64,000 bases of DNA, from positions 248,001 to 312,000 of the forward strand of contig CADCXC010000003.1 of NCBI GenBank assembly GCA_902806595.1, given 5' to 3'. The position numbers and the translations under genes were made by a program. Under the pieces are notes generated by a model. The model had not been told where the DNA came from and did no database searches. It was given only the letters and a program-made list of their open reading frames with translations. The stretch's first letter is position 1; each line of letters begins with the position of its first letter. This document shows positions 1 through 12,500 of this stretch, in pieces. This DNA comes from Pyrenopolyporus hunteri. Lineage: Eukaryota; Ascomycota; Sordariomycetes; Xylariales; Hypoxylaceae.

Positions 1-46
1 GAGGGAGAAGGATGGTCCGGCTAACCCGGCCTTCGCGAACCGACAG

Positions 47-228
47 GTATCAAAGAGTACTCGGATTGGCCCACGATCCCACAGCTCTACATCGACAAGG
101 AGTTCGTCGGTGGCTGCGATATTCTCGTGTCGATGCACCAGGACGGGTCGCTAGCTAAGATGCTCGAGGAGAAGGGCGTCCTCACCCCGTTAGACGGCGG
201 GTCCGAGGCCAAGGAGGAAAGCAAGTGA
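47..228 (+). CDS. grx5: Monothiol glutaredoxin Grx5-type, 3' terminal exon (partial)
   Basis: Only the last exon lies in the window. An acceptor (CGACAG) ends at 46 and a split Gly codon follows. The 60-residue tail reads GIKEYSDWPTIPQLYIDKEF, then VGGCDI, and ends in a short Lys/Glu tail at a TGA. The WPTIPQLYI and GGCDI blocks are the glutathione- and Fe-S-binding C-terminal half of CGFS monothiol glutaredoxins. The CGFS cysteine itself lies upstream of the window. In this family the mitochondrial protein passes Fe-S clusters from the scaffold to target enzymes. The gene converges tail to tail with the gamma-glutamyltransferase gene. Identity as glutaredoxin is secure. The mitochondrial Grx5 assignment, rather than cytosolic Grx3/4, is inferred from the short C-terminus. 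Confidence 0.88.
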
Positions 229-592
229 AGAACGTGATATATGCGGAACGACAGCCCCGGAGATAGAAGACACCACGCTTATAGATGAGGATGAGGATTG
301 TACGATTTGGGTGTATATGCTTAGACGTCTGTATGTACTCAATACCTCGGCTCCTGGTCCGTTCGTATTATCGAATATGAGGACGCGCAATGACTTGAAT
401 ACACCGGTGGCTATTGACTCTCTTCAGATTTAAGGAGGTAAGATAACTGAAGTAAGTAGCTATCTATAAAGATAGTATTCGTGCCAGCGAGAGACAAGTA
501 ATCTAGGCAAACATAGTATACCTATATTTACTTAGAACTTGACTTTTCTCATTCCTACCTAGTATCCTTCAGGATGGCCAACACAATTCTCA
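229..592. other. Convergent intergenic spacer (3' flanks)
   Basis: This is the 364-bp gap between the stops of grx5 and the gamma-glutamyltransferase gene. It is moderately AT-rich and has no supportable coding frame. It presumably holds both 3' UTRs; I see no further element. Confidence 0.6.
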
Positions 593-2604
593 TCATAGAG
601 GATACGCCCCGCCGTCTCCCCTCGGATCGCTCCCCGCAGACCACACGCCCACATTATCAAGGGGATCCACGCTCCAGCGAATGACCTGGCCACGACCAAA
701 CTGAGATCGAGCCATGTCCGTCACGACCTCGATCTGGTGACCCAGCTTCTTCAACCCCTCGATCGTCTCCGCAGGCATCCCCTCCTCGACGAACACCGTA
801 CGATCCTCCGCGCCGGACTCGCTCATGCCGGAGCCGATGCACACGCGCGGCGCATCGAGCGCCTGCTGCGGACTCAGGTGGCCCACGATCTGGCCCAGCA
901 GCACCTGCACGTGGCCCTGGGGCTGCATGAAGCCGCCCATGACGCCGAAGACGCTGTGCAGGGACCCGTCGTGCAGGTTCGTCACGGCAGCGGGGATGAT
1001 GGTGTGGTAGGGCCTCTTCCGCGGGGCCAGCACGTTCGGGTGCCCCGCGTCCAGCGAGAAGTTGGCCGCCCGGTTCTGCAGCGTGAACCCGCACCCCCGC
1101 GGCACGATGCACGTGCCGAACCCGCCGTAGTTGCTGTTGATGAACGAGATCGCGTTGCCCGCCCCGTCCGCCACCGCGAAGTACACCGTGTCGCTGCTCC
1201 GCAGCGCCGGCGACCCGTGGGCCAGCCCCTGCGACGCCTTGGCCGGGTCGAACAGCGCCGCGCGCTCCGCCAGGTACGGCTGCGCGATCAGCCCCGCCGT
1301 GGGTACCGCTACGACGTTGGGGTCCGTGACGAACCAGCTAGCGTCGGCGAAGGCGATGCGCAGCGCCTCGATGATGGCGTGCAGGTACGGCGCCGTGTTG
1401 AAGTCGTCGGGGCCCCACGTCGGGATCTTGCCCGCGGCCTCGAGCTCCTGGATGATGCCGAGCGCCATCAACGCGACGATGCCCTGGCCGTTGGGCGGGT
1501 GCTCCCACAGCTCGAGCCCGACGTCTTGGCCCTCGCCGCCGCCTAGGATTTTGTCCTTGAGTAGTTCGCGCACGTTCTGCCCCCGGAACTTGAGCGAGAT
1601 GGGCTCCACGGGCTCGGTGCCCGTTTCGAGGTGGTGGGCCAGGTCGTCTAGCTCGAGAAAACCGCCGAGATCCTGCACCACTTTGACGAGTTCGGATGCC
1701 ACGCGACCAGTGTAGAACCCCTTTTTACCTTCGGTAGCCAGCGCACGGAACGTTTGGGCCAGAGTTGGGTTCTTCATGATCTCTCCCGCCCTCGGGGCGC
1801 GTACGCCGTCTCGCGCGCTAGGGTCCTTCTTGAGCATTTCGCCGCCATTTGGTGACGCTTCCCTGATTTGCAGTTCCGATCTATCCCACTAGCAAATTTT
1901 TAAGTCTCAGTATATCCCTTTTCTAAACTTTGATATTGATATACTAGTACTTACGAAATACGCGACCCCCTCCGAGACGGGAAACCCGTTTTCGCCGAGT
2001 CGGATAGCTGGTGCCAGGATTTGTTCCATGGATAACTTGCCGCTTCCGAACCGTTCGATGGTGTCGCACCAACCAGCTGCGGCGCCCGGCACGGAGACGG
2101 CGTGCACGCTACTCATAGGGATCTTGCCGGATTCGCCGTCTTTAAGGCCGAGCGCCTTGCGGATCGTCTCAAGCGTGCACTTGTTGCCCGAGCGGCCGGA
2201 GCCGTTCATAGCCGAAATCTTCTTAGTTTCGGCGTCGTAGAAGAGACAGAACATGTCGCCTCCTATCCCAGTCGAGCAGGGCTCCGTCATGTTCAGCCCG
2301 GCAGCTACAAGATTCGTTAGGAGTTTACGCTTGACCTTGTATGGCGCGATAAGACGTACCAACGGCCACGGCGGCATCCTAGATTATTGCATGAGTAAAA
2401 GTACCTAATTCATTATGCAGTCTGTTCCTATACACATACAGCGCAGTTACCACCCGCTTCCAACACCTCGATGCCACATTTTGCCGCGAGGGGTTGCGTG
2501 CACGATACGATGCCCTTCGTACTATGCACGACGCTTCGACGGCTGGGAAACTTGGAGAACACGTGGGACTCCGGAGGGAAAAGCGAGGGTGTTGTGAGGG
2601 GCAT
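593..2604 (-). CDS. Gamma-glutamyltransferase (YwrD-like), 4 exons with a 19-nt internal exon
   Basis: Assembled as complement(593..1888, 1955..2304, 2360..2378, 2440..2604), 609 residues. The family hydrolyses or transfers the gamma-glutamyl group of glutathione and matures by autocleavage before a catalytic Thr. Exon 1 gives MPLTTPSLFPPESHVF and then the conserved STKGIVSCTQPLAA and GGNCA. The 19-nt exon supplies DAAVAV and half of the next Ala codon. Exon 3 resumes AGLNMTEPCSTGIGGDMF, with the intron branch CTAAC in front. The last intron has donor GTAAGT, and its acceptor restores WDRSELQIREASPNGGE. The predicted nucleophile is T412 in SSDTVYFAVAD, followed by GGFGT and PRGCGFTLQNR of the oxyanion/substrate pocket. 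No signal peptide is seen, so a cytosolic enzyme is likely. The start is the first in-frame ATG upstream of the conserved block. Confidence 0.9.
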
Positions 2605-5600
2605 TATGAGTTATCGAGAAGAAGCCAATAGTCATCGACGTCTCTTCCAAATGCAGCAAATGTTCGTAAGTAGCTAGTCAACTCTGGTAGTCAGCACCGT
2701 CAAAGAACCTGAAGCGAACATAAAGCATTAAATATCCAGGCGGCGCTTGACGAAACAGCGATACCCCGGAGATGCCAGGAGATGTTTGGAGATGTTAGAT
2801 AGGCAATAAGGTGAAATTATATTTATACTTAGAGATTCAGGTCTCGGAGGGAAGGGAGTTACATTTATGTATTTACCGGTAGGAATCGGTATGCGTCCCA
2901 TGACGTTCGGGTATGACTATCTCCTTTATCCACAAACATGTAACTATCCGTTGCACCCGTGCCCGCACTCCTATCCAGCCTCGGTAAATGGTACCTAATA
3001 GTCTCGCTATAGCGTAGCCCGGGGACCGAGTTTCGGAGGGGTCCGATTGTATGGTGATGATGCAGTGTCCAAGCCGCTAATTCGGAACTAAAAGTATCGC
3101 CAAAGAACTGGAACCCCTTGATAACTACCTACCTACCTACCTACCTAGGTACGGTACCTATACATGTACTACACAGCATCCACTCTTCGCGTAACCCCAT
3201 GCGTGCCCCATGTCCCCATTAATATAATATTTTCTAGCCGTTAACGAGTCGGGCAAGGGCGAGTCCCTAAAGTCGCTTAACGGCGTGCTGCTCCTCCGTG
3301 CCCTCCGGCCATAAAGCCGGGCCGGGAGCCGTGTAATTCGTCAGCAAAGACCAGAAAACGGGAATGAACACCCCCGGCTCATTCCCCTTATAAACCCCGG
3401 GAATAGCAACCGACGATCTCATGATTTACGATAAGTCGACTGTATGTCCGATGGTATTTTATGAACCGTTAGTTGATCTTAGATCTTCAAATAAAGGGCT
3501 TGTATTATAAGTCATTACAGTATATGGGGCACCCTTATAATTTTGCTGAATCTATGATATAACACAGGATAATTATTGGTTTGAGGAGTAGAGGGGTAGG
3601 AATAATTTCTTCCGTTGAAGGAAGGGAGGACAGTTCTACGTTGAGTGGCGGAAAATACCTAGGTATGTAATATGACCTTGTCCGAAACGATATGCAAAGA
3701 AGTGCTATCGAGATGCTTGAGCAATAATATGGTTTTGGATGAGCCTAATAACGGCGAGAGCAATGGTGGTACGCGAATACTACAAGTCGCAGCGTTGCTA
3801 TTATTCCAGAATCACACGCTTCGTGAGTCACAATAGAGAATATTTCTAACCCGCCAATGTGACTGGAGTTATATGAGGTTCTTTACGTCAGGTACTATTA
3901 AATATATAGTAGGTACTTTTCCTAATAAGGTACCTATGAGCATCGTGTGGTTGATACAGCATCGACAGCTAAGACGGTATTCAGACTTAGATACTCCGCA
4001 CGGATTGACTGAAGTACGGGATTACCATCTAAGAATTTTCTTCCTGTCATATGTCTAAATTTATCCTTATGGTGATTATTGGAAACATGCAGGGGGCTCA
4101 TATGGTGACTAACCTCGCTACGCCTGTGTCAAGTAAGGTGAGGAACACCCAGAAATAAGTCGACCGTAGCATAAGATCTACGCAACAACGGAAAGACTAC
4201 CATATAACTAGACGTACAACTTAATATAATCATTTTCAACAGCTACACGCCGAGTAGCCCCAAACGAGTAACCCTTGGCCTTGAACCCCTCTGATGAAAG
4301 GCCTACGCGCCCTCATATATAAAGGAATTTTGATAACCCCTATTTTGGCCCCACTCTACCCCTAATGTCCTGTTATATATAATACCTATTGATGATTAAA
4401 CAACTCGCCCAAATAAGCCAAGCAGTCAGAAATATCGAACCTGATATAGTCTAGCCCACTGGAAGCTAGTCTTCTGATGACAATTAAATGACTAATAGCG
4501 GTACCTCTCACCCTTTGGTTATACCTCTACGCCCGAATTTCCATTTCCGTCCCAATCTACCTAAGCTCTGGGGTAGAATTTTTTTTCCTGCCATCCTTCT
4601 AAAAATTTCTTTTTTATTGACTATTGGCCCAACGAGCCCACCATAGGGCCAGTAATCATTTGGCACCAAAGCTGTTTTCCCACCTACCAGGTAGTCAGTT
4701 CTCCAGTCAGTGTACCTAGGAAAGGGCACACGTCCTATACACAATATCCCAACGATTAGGGTCCGCCTTGATTAAATTAGTGGCTACGATAAATAAAATA
4801 TCATCATGGAATCAAACTGAGGACGTTTTATCGATTTAATGGGATAAGGAGAGTAGTCTACGCCGGTCTAGGCAGTCAATCAATAAATCTAATCATAGGT
4901 ATATAGGTAGATATCCGGAGTCATTATTCATTACACATATATAGCACGGCATATATCTTTCATACTTGTCGTGAAGCCAACCATATAGCGAGAGAAACAA
5001 CTCCGTCGATGCACGAACTACCTGTCCATCTAGGCCCTCGGCCTGGGTACCTATACATACCGGATGAGGATAAAGGGACATATGTCCCATACGTCCACAC
5101 GACGTGGCGATAGGTATTTTCTGTTGAGAAATGCTCTCTTTTGCGAGAAGCCCCAGATATGCTTATATAATACGGAACGTATCGATGTACACAAATTTCC
5201 ATTTAGAAAGTACCGACAAGTCCGTATCTGAAAGCCTTACTCATATCCCAGCGCAAGAACGCCGGAGTTTGTTGTCAGGCCGACAACCCGGACCATTATT
5301 TTCGCTGCCCTACTAGAAGTATTCATAACCTGTAGCAATATAGGTTGTACGCAGCTCCCTAACCTTCCCTGTCCCGGGAAGGGGAGCCCACGGTATTTAG
5401 GGGCACTATTAGGCTAGTTAGGAGAGTACATGGGCGATTCCCTAGGTCACAGGGCCGGAGTTGCTCGTACGGGAGACCTCCTTAGTCTAGTAGGGGGAAA
5501 GTGCCTACAACAGACCAGGAGGGGCGACGTAAACGGTAACCCCAGCGGTGAAAAGGAGTGATTTTAACCTTGACGTTGCCCGGACAAGCTGCAATTCGTA

Positions 5601-5833
5601 AGCTGTTAGTGAAGGTATAGGCGGGTAAAATCTTTTGGTCCTGCCTTAGTCACGGTTTCGTGAACAAAACATATTTTATTAGGGCACATACCAATAGGCC
5701 CACGAGGAAGCTATTACCTTTAAACAACCAACACCAACCTTGAAATTCTCATACAACAGTCCCCATTGTTCCATACTTCCTACAACATCAAAAATCCTTG
5801 CACCAAAATCCTCGTTTGACGTTAGCGAACATC
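2605..5833. other. Long intergenic region, no gene supported
   Basis: The region is 3.2 kb and AT-leaning, between the divergent starts of the gamma-glutamyltransferase and the orphan gene at 5834. Six-frame reading gives only short frames without family motifs or paired splice signals. It contains a TACC microsatellite with a KpnI-like palindrome (3125-3160) and several TAGGTA/TACCTA runs. I see no tRNA or conserved gene fragment. Confidence 0.6.
3125..3160. repeat. (ACCT)n microsatellite running into AGGTACGGTACCT
   Basis: Five tandem ACCT units abut an AGGTACGGTACCT palindrome-like end. The same ACCT/AGGT family recurs at 16431, 16858, 26106, 27085, 42740 and 55596, always outside genes. 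Confidence 0.85.
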
Positions 5834-6685
5834 ATGGCAACAAAGCAACTCCTTGGCCCGCAGAGACAGAGACCCAACATATCTGGTGACGAGTTGGCGA
5901 ATATCCTACCCCATCGCGGATTTCTGTTTCAGAAGGGCCGCAAGGTGTTCCAGGCCAACCCAGACCAGATCCTCCTTCAACAAGCCATTGAAGGATTAGC
6001 ACCCGGCCTTGAAAAAGGCAAGATCGATGCTGCTCTTGCCGCGATCATTATCGACGCCATCTCCATTACGCGCCATTCCAAGAAGTTTCATAAGTTTCTT
6101 ATCAAAGACGTTCACACCATTCTCAAGGCAGCATGCAAGAAGCACACCTGGACTAAGGCTGCGCCAAATCCTCTATTCCCCCATCTCATGGGGGAACTCA
6201 TCCGCGCACGATTCGCCTACAAGCAGCTCACGCAAGCCATAGGCCGCCCAGAAGAAGACGAGGACGAGGGCGAGGAGGGGAAGCTGGCAAGGGCCATCGA
6301 CGACTGGATTAAAGTGCGTCCGATTAAGAACACGGGAACAACTTATGCGCAAACACCGCAGCATCACGTCGAGACCGTGGCCGATACGATGGCTCGGGAC
6401 GACAAAGAATACGACGACGCACCGGCCGATACCATAAACACGGAGCTCTGGGGATCGGACATTACAGATGGATATGGCTCCGATAGCTCGGAAACCGATA
6501 CGGACAAGGAGCAAAATGAGAGCTCCGAAGACGATGACACGCCATGGAAGCACATAACCTACGAATCCGTTCTCGAAAGCATTGCGAAGTCTACCGGAGG
6601 CCCGGGCGACGAGAATGCACCCTGGGTGCCATGGGCGTACAGGATGTATGCACGGCAGGTTGTGTATGGCCGCAAGAGGCCATAG
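5834..6685 (+). CDS. Hypothetical acidic protein, 283 aa
   Basis: A single uninterrupted frame starts at ATG 5834 in a good context (AACATCATGG); the frame is open a little further upstream but only from a TTG. I do not recognise the product. Residues about 20-140 look like a compact, mostly helical domain with basic stretches (KKFHKFLIKD, CKKHTWTK). The second half is low-complexity and strongly acidic (EEDEDEGEEG, SETDTDKEQNESSEDDDT). It ends in an aromatic/basic tail (WVPWAYRMYARQVVYGRKRP). There is no signal peptide or membrane segment. Codon use and length favour a real gene, probably lineage-restricted. The acidic tail suggests a nuclear or protein-binding role, which is inference only. 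Confidence 0.6.
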   Translation: MATKQLLGPQRQRPNISGDELANILPHRGFLFQKGRKVFQANPDQILLQQAIEGLAPGLEKGKIDAALAAIIIDAISITRHSKKFHKFLIKDVHTILKAACKKHTWTKAAPNPLFPHLMGELIRARFAYKQLTQAIGRPEEDEDEGEEGKLARAIDDWIKVRPIKNTGTTYAQTPQHHVETVADTMARDDKEYDDAPADTINTELWGSDITDGYGSDSSETDTDKEQNESSEDDDTPWKHITYESVLESIAKSTGGPGDENAPWVPWAYRMYARQVVYGRKRP

Positions 6686-7630
6686 GACGGACGATACGGA
6701 AGATACGAATGGTACGGAGGATGCGGGGGACGCCGGGTGTGCGGGGCTTGCGCGCCGGTGGTATTTTACGGCATGGTTCTAAGCGAGTGAAAGGAGCAGT
6801 GGAAATAGGGGGGAAGGTACGGGAAGGTAGTGGGGATGAAATAAGGTAGTGGGGCAGTTGATTAGCGTCGTAGTGACGGAAGACGCCGGCGTTGTCTAAG
6901 CTGGAAGTAATCGGACCAATCAGGTCCCGATCGCAACTGTCCTTGTTACCCCTCACCTAGGTGGGCGACCGATGGAAACCCCGCAGCGTGCACGTCGTCA
7001 TGCGATGGGTACTTCTAAAAAAATACATCATATGATAAACCCGAACATTCAAGTTTTAATCCTTAAGAGTTGGCCCGCCACATATTCCCTTGGGGAAACG
7101 TAAGTTTTTCTCGTGTTCCGTAAATCCCATCCCCCCCCAAGCTGGCCCCTAAACCTCGTTACCGGTAGCTCGATGGTACGACGCTAGATCGGGTGGATCG
7201 GTGCGAAGATCGAGGGCGAACCGCAAGGAGCTCCCTAGCTGGGAAACATATCTCTAGCTCCGACTACAAACGGAAGCTTGAGCGTCGATGGTTCCGAGCC
7301 CGTGATCAGCTTATCCAACAAAGAATCAACCTCAAAGCTCCGATCTCGTCCTCGGAGCTTGCCATCGTCTCGATTCTTTCGACGCTATTTATCTAAGGCT
7401 GGTCCCGTAGCCAATTGAACCCGACCTGACTTGTCATCTTCGTAGATTAAAAGCGCATTATTGCCACTTAGCTTAAAAGTTAAGGAACTATCACCATACA
7501 GCTAACTAATTCATCAGCTAAACTACCAAGCCAACTCAACCCCAAAGAACACAAGGCAGAAGAATTCTAAAAAAGGAAAAACCAAAACAGAAAGCTCGGA
7601 AAAATATAGAAGAAACCCTTCTTTAAAACC
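6686..7630. other. Intergenic spacer
   Basis: This 0.95-kb spacer separates two co-oriented genes. The first 100 bp after the stop are purine/GC-rich and the rest is mixed. It probably carries the promoter of the decarboxylase gene at 7631. A short open frame near 7193 lacks an ATG and any motif. Confidence 0.5.
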
Positions 7631-8776
7631 ATGCTCCAAGCTATCTCCCCCCAACACGACGCGCACCACGAGCGGCGGCGCAAGAACTCGCTAGCCAGCC
7701 TAACGGCCGCGCTACGCGATGACAAGGCGCACCTTCTCCTCGCCGCGTCCGGGTCCGTCGCCACGATCAAGCTGCCTCTGATCATTGAAGCATTGGCGCA
7801 GCGACACGCAGAGCGGGAGGGCAGCGGGAAGGGACTCAGCATCCGTGTACTCCTGACGCCGTCGGCGACGCGGTTCCTGGCCGGCCAGTCGCGCGAGCAG
7901 CCGCCTGTGTCCTCGCTGCTGAGCATGCCCTGCGTCGACGGCGTCTACGTCGATGCCGACGAGTGGCGTGAGCCCTGGAAGCGCGGCGATGCGATTCTGC
8001 ATATTGAGCTGCGAAGGTGTAAGTGATCCCCATCTCATATCCCACCCCGTGCCTTCTCTATGGTTATCACAAGATGTTCATACTTAACCCTTAAATGAGA
8101 CACGAGACTAACGGGAGGAGAATAGGGGCCGACATACTCGTCATCGCGCCCCTGAGCGCAAACACGATGGCAAAGATCGTAGGCGGCTTCGCTGACAGCA
8201 TTCTAACGAGCGTGGTGCGCGCCTGGGACCCGTGGGGCGAGCTCGACACGAACGTGGCTGTCTTGAATGGCGAGGAGGCCCCCGTCAACGGGGACGGGAG
8301 GAGGAAGCAGAAGAAGCTCATTCTCGTAGCGCCGTGAGTGATTCCTAAGGACACCTCCCCTTCCTTATATTCCAACGGTTCGGACGTATGTTGCGAAATA
8401 ATTCGTTTCGTCAACGTATCCGCGGAGACCTCTAGCAATCTCATGGGAATCGTAGTGCTGACTCATAATCTGCTCCAGCGCCATGAACACAGCTATGTGG
8501 CGGCATCCAGTCACGGCTAAGTCGTTGCGTGTATTGGAGGAGGAGTGGGGCGTGAATCGCAACAGCAAAGGAGCGAATCACGCGGCGGCAGACGAAGGGC
8601 ATGGTTCTGAGGGCCAGGGAGTAAACAGCGCGACCGAGGACGACACTGGCGGATGGTTCGAAGTCCTGCACCCGCAAAAGAAGTCCCTTGCTTGCGGTGA
8701 TGTCGGTGATGGCGCTATGATGGATTGGAGAGATATCGTGGCTGTTATTGAGGACAGGCTGGGTTTGAATGAGTGA
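7631..8776 (+). CDS. Phosphopantothenoylcysteine decarboxylase (PPCDC), 3 exons
   Basis: Assembled as join(7631..8018, 8126..8333, 8479..8776), 297 residues. The enzyme is an FMN-dependent flavoprotein that decarboxylates 4'-phosphopantothenoylcysteine in coenzyme A synthesis. The flavin-binding start LLLAASGSVATIKLP is at about residue 35. The catalytic His is H124 in LHIELRRWADILVIAPLSAN, a motif rebuilt across intron 1 (donor GTAAGT). The substrate motif PAMNTAMW starts at P199, rebuilt across intron 2 (donor GTGAGT, acceptor CTCCAG). The active-site Cys is C271 in LACGDVGDGAM. A non-conserved Gly/Asn/Ser-rich insert sits at about 224-256. All catalytic elements lie on one chain and there is no long acidic tail, unlike yeast Hal3/Vhs3/Cab3. 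This suggests a self-sufficient homotrimer. Confidence 0.92.
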
Positions 8777-9580
8777 AATGGCCTCGACTCCTGACATTCT
8801 AGAGTTGACTGAATCGAACAAGGGGTTAAAACATGACTAAACTGTACTTCTATAGGCGTTAGGCGGAGTTAACATAGCAAACATGAATATTTTCTACGGC
8901 GTATTCTACGATGTCGTCGTTTCTTCATTTATGTACTAGCGCGGTTTAGGGGAAGGCAAGTTCTTATTTTTCCGCACCTTTGGGGGGTGCTATAGCCGCA
9001 AATCATTAACCCCAAAAGGTAAGCAGATGGAATCAGACTTGCTCTCAGACGAGCAGTCCAAAAAGAAGAAAAAAAAGAAGAGCTAGGTCAGCAGATCAGC
9101 AGCCATCAGCGAAGCTCAAAACTAGTATACATCCATTCCTCTCGGAAAATGATTTCATCCATCGTAACACCCCGTTTGTACGGGTTTCTTTTCGCGGTAC
9201 CAGGCTAGACGAACCGGAATTGTCATCACAAATGGCCCTTCGTTTCAATGTTTAGTGTATTCTGTTTTTTTAAAAAGGGAATACAAACAAGAGTAAGTAG
9301 AATGGATTGACTTCATTCTACATATCCTCGTTGTGTTCGGCAGAAAAGAAGAAAATAAAAAGCCGAGCTGGGTAAAAAGTCCATCGCGATCCGCCCGGGC
9401 TCCGTCCCCAGCCCGCTAATGCAATAAAACACGAGAATTCCATTTCCTGCTTCATGCCTTTCCTGCCCCTCGTGAGGCGAACTCCTGAATATGCTGGTTG
9501 TTGTACAATGAGGAAAGACAGAATGTAGAGACTACGGGCTTTCCCGCCGGGTATATGTTGGAGACGTGCCCCTCAAGAGT
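8777..9580. other. Convergent intergenic spacer
   Basis: These 0.8 kb separate the stops of the PPCDC and CCCH/LW genes and hold their 3' UTRs. There are T/A homopolymer patches (for example near 9260) but no coding evidence. Confidence 0.5.
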
Positions 9581-12500
9581 TCATTTCTTCAGGTCGCTAG
9601 GATCATGTCGAAATGTACACTTATCGCCCTTTGCACACTGACCCTTCGCCCAGAACGAACAAGGCTTTGTGCCAATAAGTGAACGGTTTATGCCCTTCTG
9701 CTCCTTGTTGGCTCGGTGGAAATCCTTGCGGTTACCGCGGTCGCTACCGTCGCGCTGGGTCTGTATAGTTTGTGTGTTCTGCATACTCTGCGCACTCTGC
9801 ATGTTCTGCGTGCTCTGCGGTTGGACAGACTGGGCCTGGCCGCCAAAGGGTTGGGTGTTATATCCGTAGCCGCTATATGTTTGGTTGGTCTGGGGTTGGA
9901 TTTGGGCCTGTGTCTGGCTTGGGGGCCAGATTGGCCAACCGGCGGGGGTAGTGGCGGACGCAGCGGCGGGCGCCGGAGACGCGGAAGCGTTGCTTACATT
10001 AAGGCTGGCGAGGACTTGCTGAAGGGCGGGATGTAGTAGGGCAGGCTGGGTAGGGGGAGGTATATTGGCCTGAGGAAGCTGAGCTGTAGGCTGAGCAACC
10101 GACTGGGTGGTAGGCTGGTGAGGCTGGGCGCGGAGCGCTTGGGCCTGCTGTATCATCATCTGAATAGCCTCGCTAGTCAAGGTTTGCGGCTGAGGCTGGA
10201 CCTGAGCCTGATATCCTTGCTGCTGGTTGGTTTTCGTCTCCTGGTCGCGATTGTGGCCCTTGAGCCATTCGGCGACACGCTCGGGGTTGTTCTGAATATG
10301 CTCCGGAGGCTCCGTTGGAGGGAACGGCTTTCCTGCAAATTTAGCGAACGTATCCTCTAGTGCATCAATATCCTTCTGCACCTTCGGGTCCGCGTAGTCA
10401 TGGCGGCGATGAGTTTTCGGGTTGGCCGGGTCATACGGATCCGGGTCTACCCAATTCTTCCAGGATATCGTTGAAAGGAGGGTGAGAGTCTCCTGGTCGC
10501 GTTCTTCTGCGCTGCGATAGTGCGTCGCTTCCCGCGGGGGTTGCGGAACCGAATGAGGAACCAAAAGACCCTCCAACCGGCGGCGAGCCTTGTCTAGAGC
10601 AAAATTACGACCGAATTTCAAACCATCTATCCAACGCTGATAAAACTCGTCGCGATTACGGGGCTTGGCCATTCGCAGCTGGTCATGCCATCTTGAGGGG
10701 TCCGATCGTAGGACTTGGATCTTCGGTTGGTAAACGCCCTCCGGGATCTTGCCGGTTGGAGATTTCGGCGTATCGGGGATTTCTGACAAGCTGGTATAGA
10801 TAGCCATTAATTCGCGGCTTTCGTACTCCTCCATGACCTTCTTCTGCTCGGACTCCATGGGAAGCGGGCCAAATTTGGTTTCGAAGTTTTGGCGGTCCTC
10901 CCTATAAAAGACGGAGCACTTGTCCTCTGCCGAGTGATACAGAGACGGTTCGCACCAATCTCGTAGAGGGACTTCTCTGGGCTTTTCCTCGTCCTCGTCG
11001 TCATTACCGCGTACGCGCTGCTTGAGCATCTGCCCCTCGGAGCGGTTATCTCTAGCATCTCGGAGCATACTCTGAATGCGGCCCCCATCTTCGGCTGTGT
11101 CATGCTCTAGAATTCTTATGTCGGTGAGCTGGTCGTCGGGCTTCCACGAAACGCGTAGGTGTCTTCTGGACTCTCGACGCAGTCTGCGCGCAGCCTCGTC
11201 GGATGTCTCAGGGCGCTTCTCCGGCTCCTTGCTTTTCTCGGGAACCTTGTCCGATTCTATCTCGGCTAGGAGACTGCCAATACCGGTGTGAGATGGCGAG
11301 GACGCTCGTGGCGCCGGTTTCTTCGGCTGTGGCTTCGCGGCCGCCCGTGGTCTACCAGGGAGCATTGAGCCACTGGGTCTGGCGCGAGCCGGAGTGGCTA
11401 CCGCCGACGGCGTTCTGGTGGCTGTCGGAGCACCAGATGCATTCTCGACTGCTGCTTTCTTTGGGGCTCTTGTATCGATATCGACCTCTCGAGGCCTCTT
11501 GGAGGCCTGAGTACTGTTGGTCTTCCCGGGTGTGTTGCTGATCTTCCTAGCCGATCCTAGACCAGAATAGTCGATAGTTTGTTTCTTGACGTCGGCGGCG
11601 GCCTTCTTTGCCGAAGGATCTTTCTGCGTTGTCGCCTTGGATGGAGGCGCGGTGGATGGAAGCGCCGCAGGATCCTTGGCGTCCGTCGATGAGGCTTTCT
11701 TGGAATCGCCCTGAGCGGCTTTCTTAGTGTTGCTGCTCTTCTTGCCTGTTTCTCGAGCCTCCTTTGCCAGTTTGGCTGAGTGCTTTTTGGCGTTCTCGAA
11801 AATTACGTCCATGTATTCGATGGCATCGTCATCAAGTTTGTCTTCATATTTTCGTCGCGTTCGGTCCAGTTTAACCTTCTCAGTTAAAAACGCCATGTCC
11901 ATGTTGGTAATCATTGAGATCAGCTTCAGAATGGCCTTGGGTAGACGGCCGTTATAATCACCGGCGGCGAAGCGATTTCGTAGTAGAATGCATAGGCTGC
12001 CAGGAAGCTTCTGGTGCGAGGCAAGTTGCCTGATAGCATGCTTCTCGCCATACGTGATGGCAGCCTCGACGGCGGCGCGTATCAAGTCGTGCACGTCGTC
12101 CAGAGAGGCCTTGACGGATTTCACCTTAGCCTGATCATTCTCGTTTCGGGCTTTATCGAGGTTCTGCGTCAGCTCCTTGCTTTTGTTCCATAGGTCCGTG
12201 ATATATTCGCCAAAGCGATCTATGATCTCAGAAACAGTTTTTTGTGGACCTTCACTCGGCTTCGGATCGTGCCAGAGGATGTTGATAACGTCGTACTCTA
12301 CAGCCTTCAGAGCATTGTCTGGCCGGCGAGCCGACTTGATCTAGATGGAGCAGCTGGTCAGTAATGAGCTTCGGGAGGAGTACACCGAGCGCGAGAACAC
12401 AAGAAGACGTCCTAGGATTGAGGGAAAGTTACCTTGCGCGCTGTGGTATCGAGGATATTTTCCTCGTTACCGCTCTCCGGTTTTCCGGGTTTGGGGGTAG

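Noticed and set aside
190..390. 66-codon minus-strand frame over the end of grx5
   Set aside because: It overlaps the glutaredoxin exon and is low-complexity (Ser runs).
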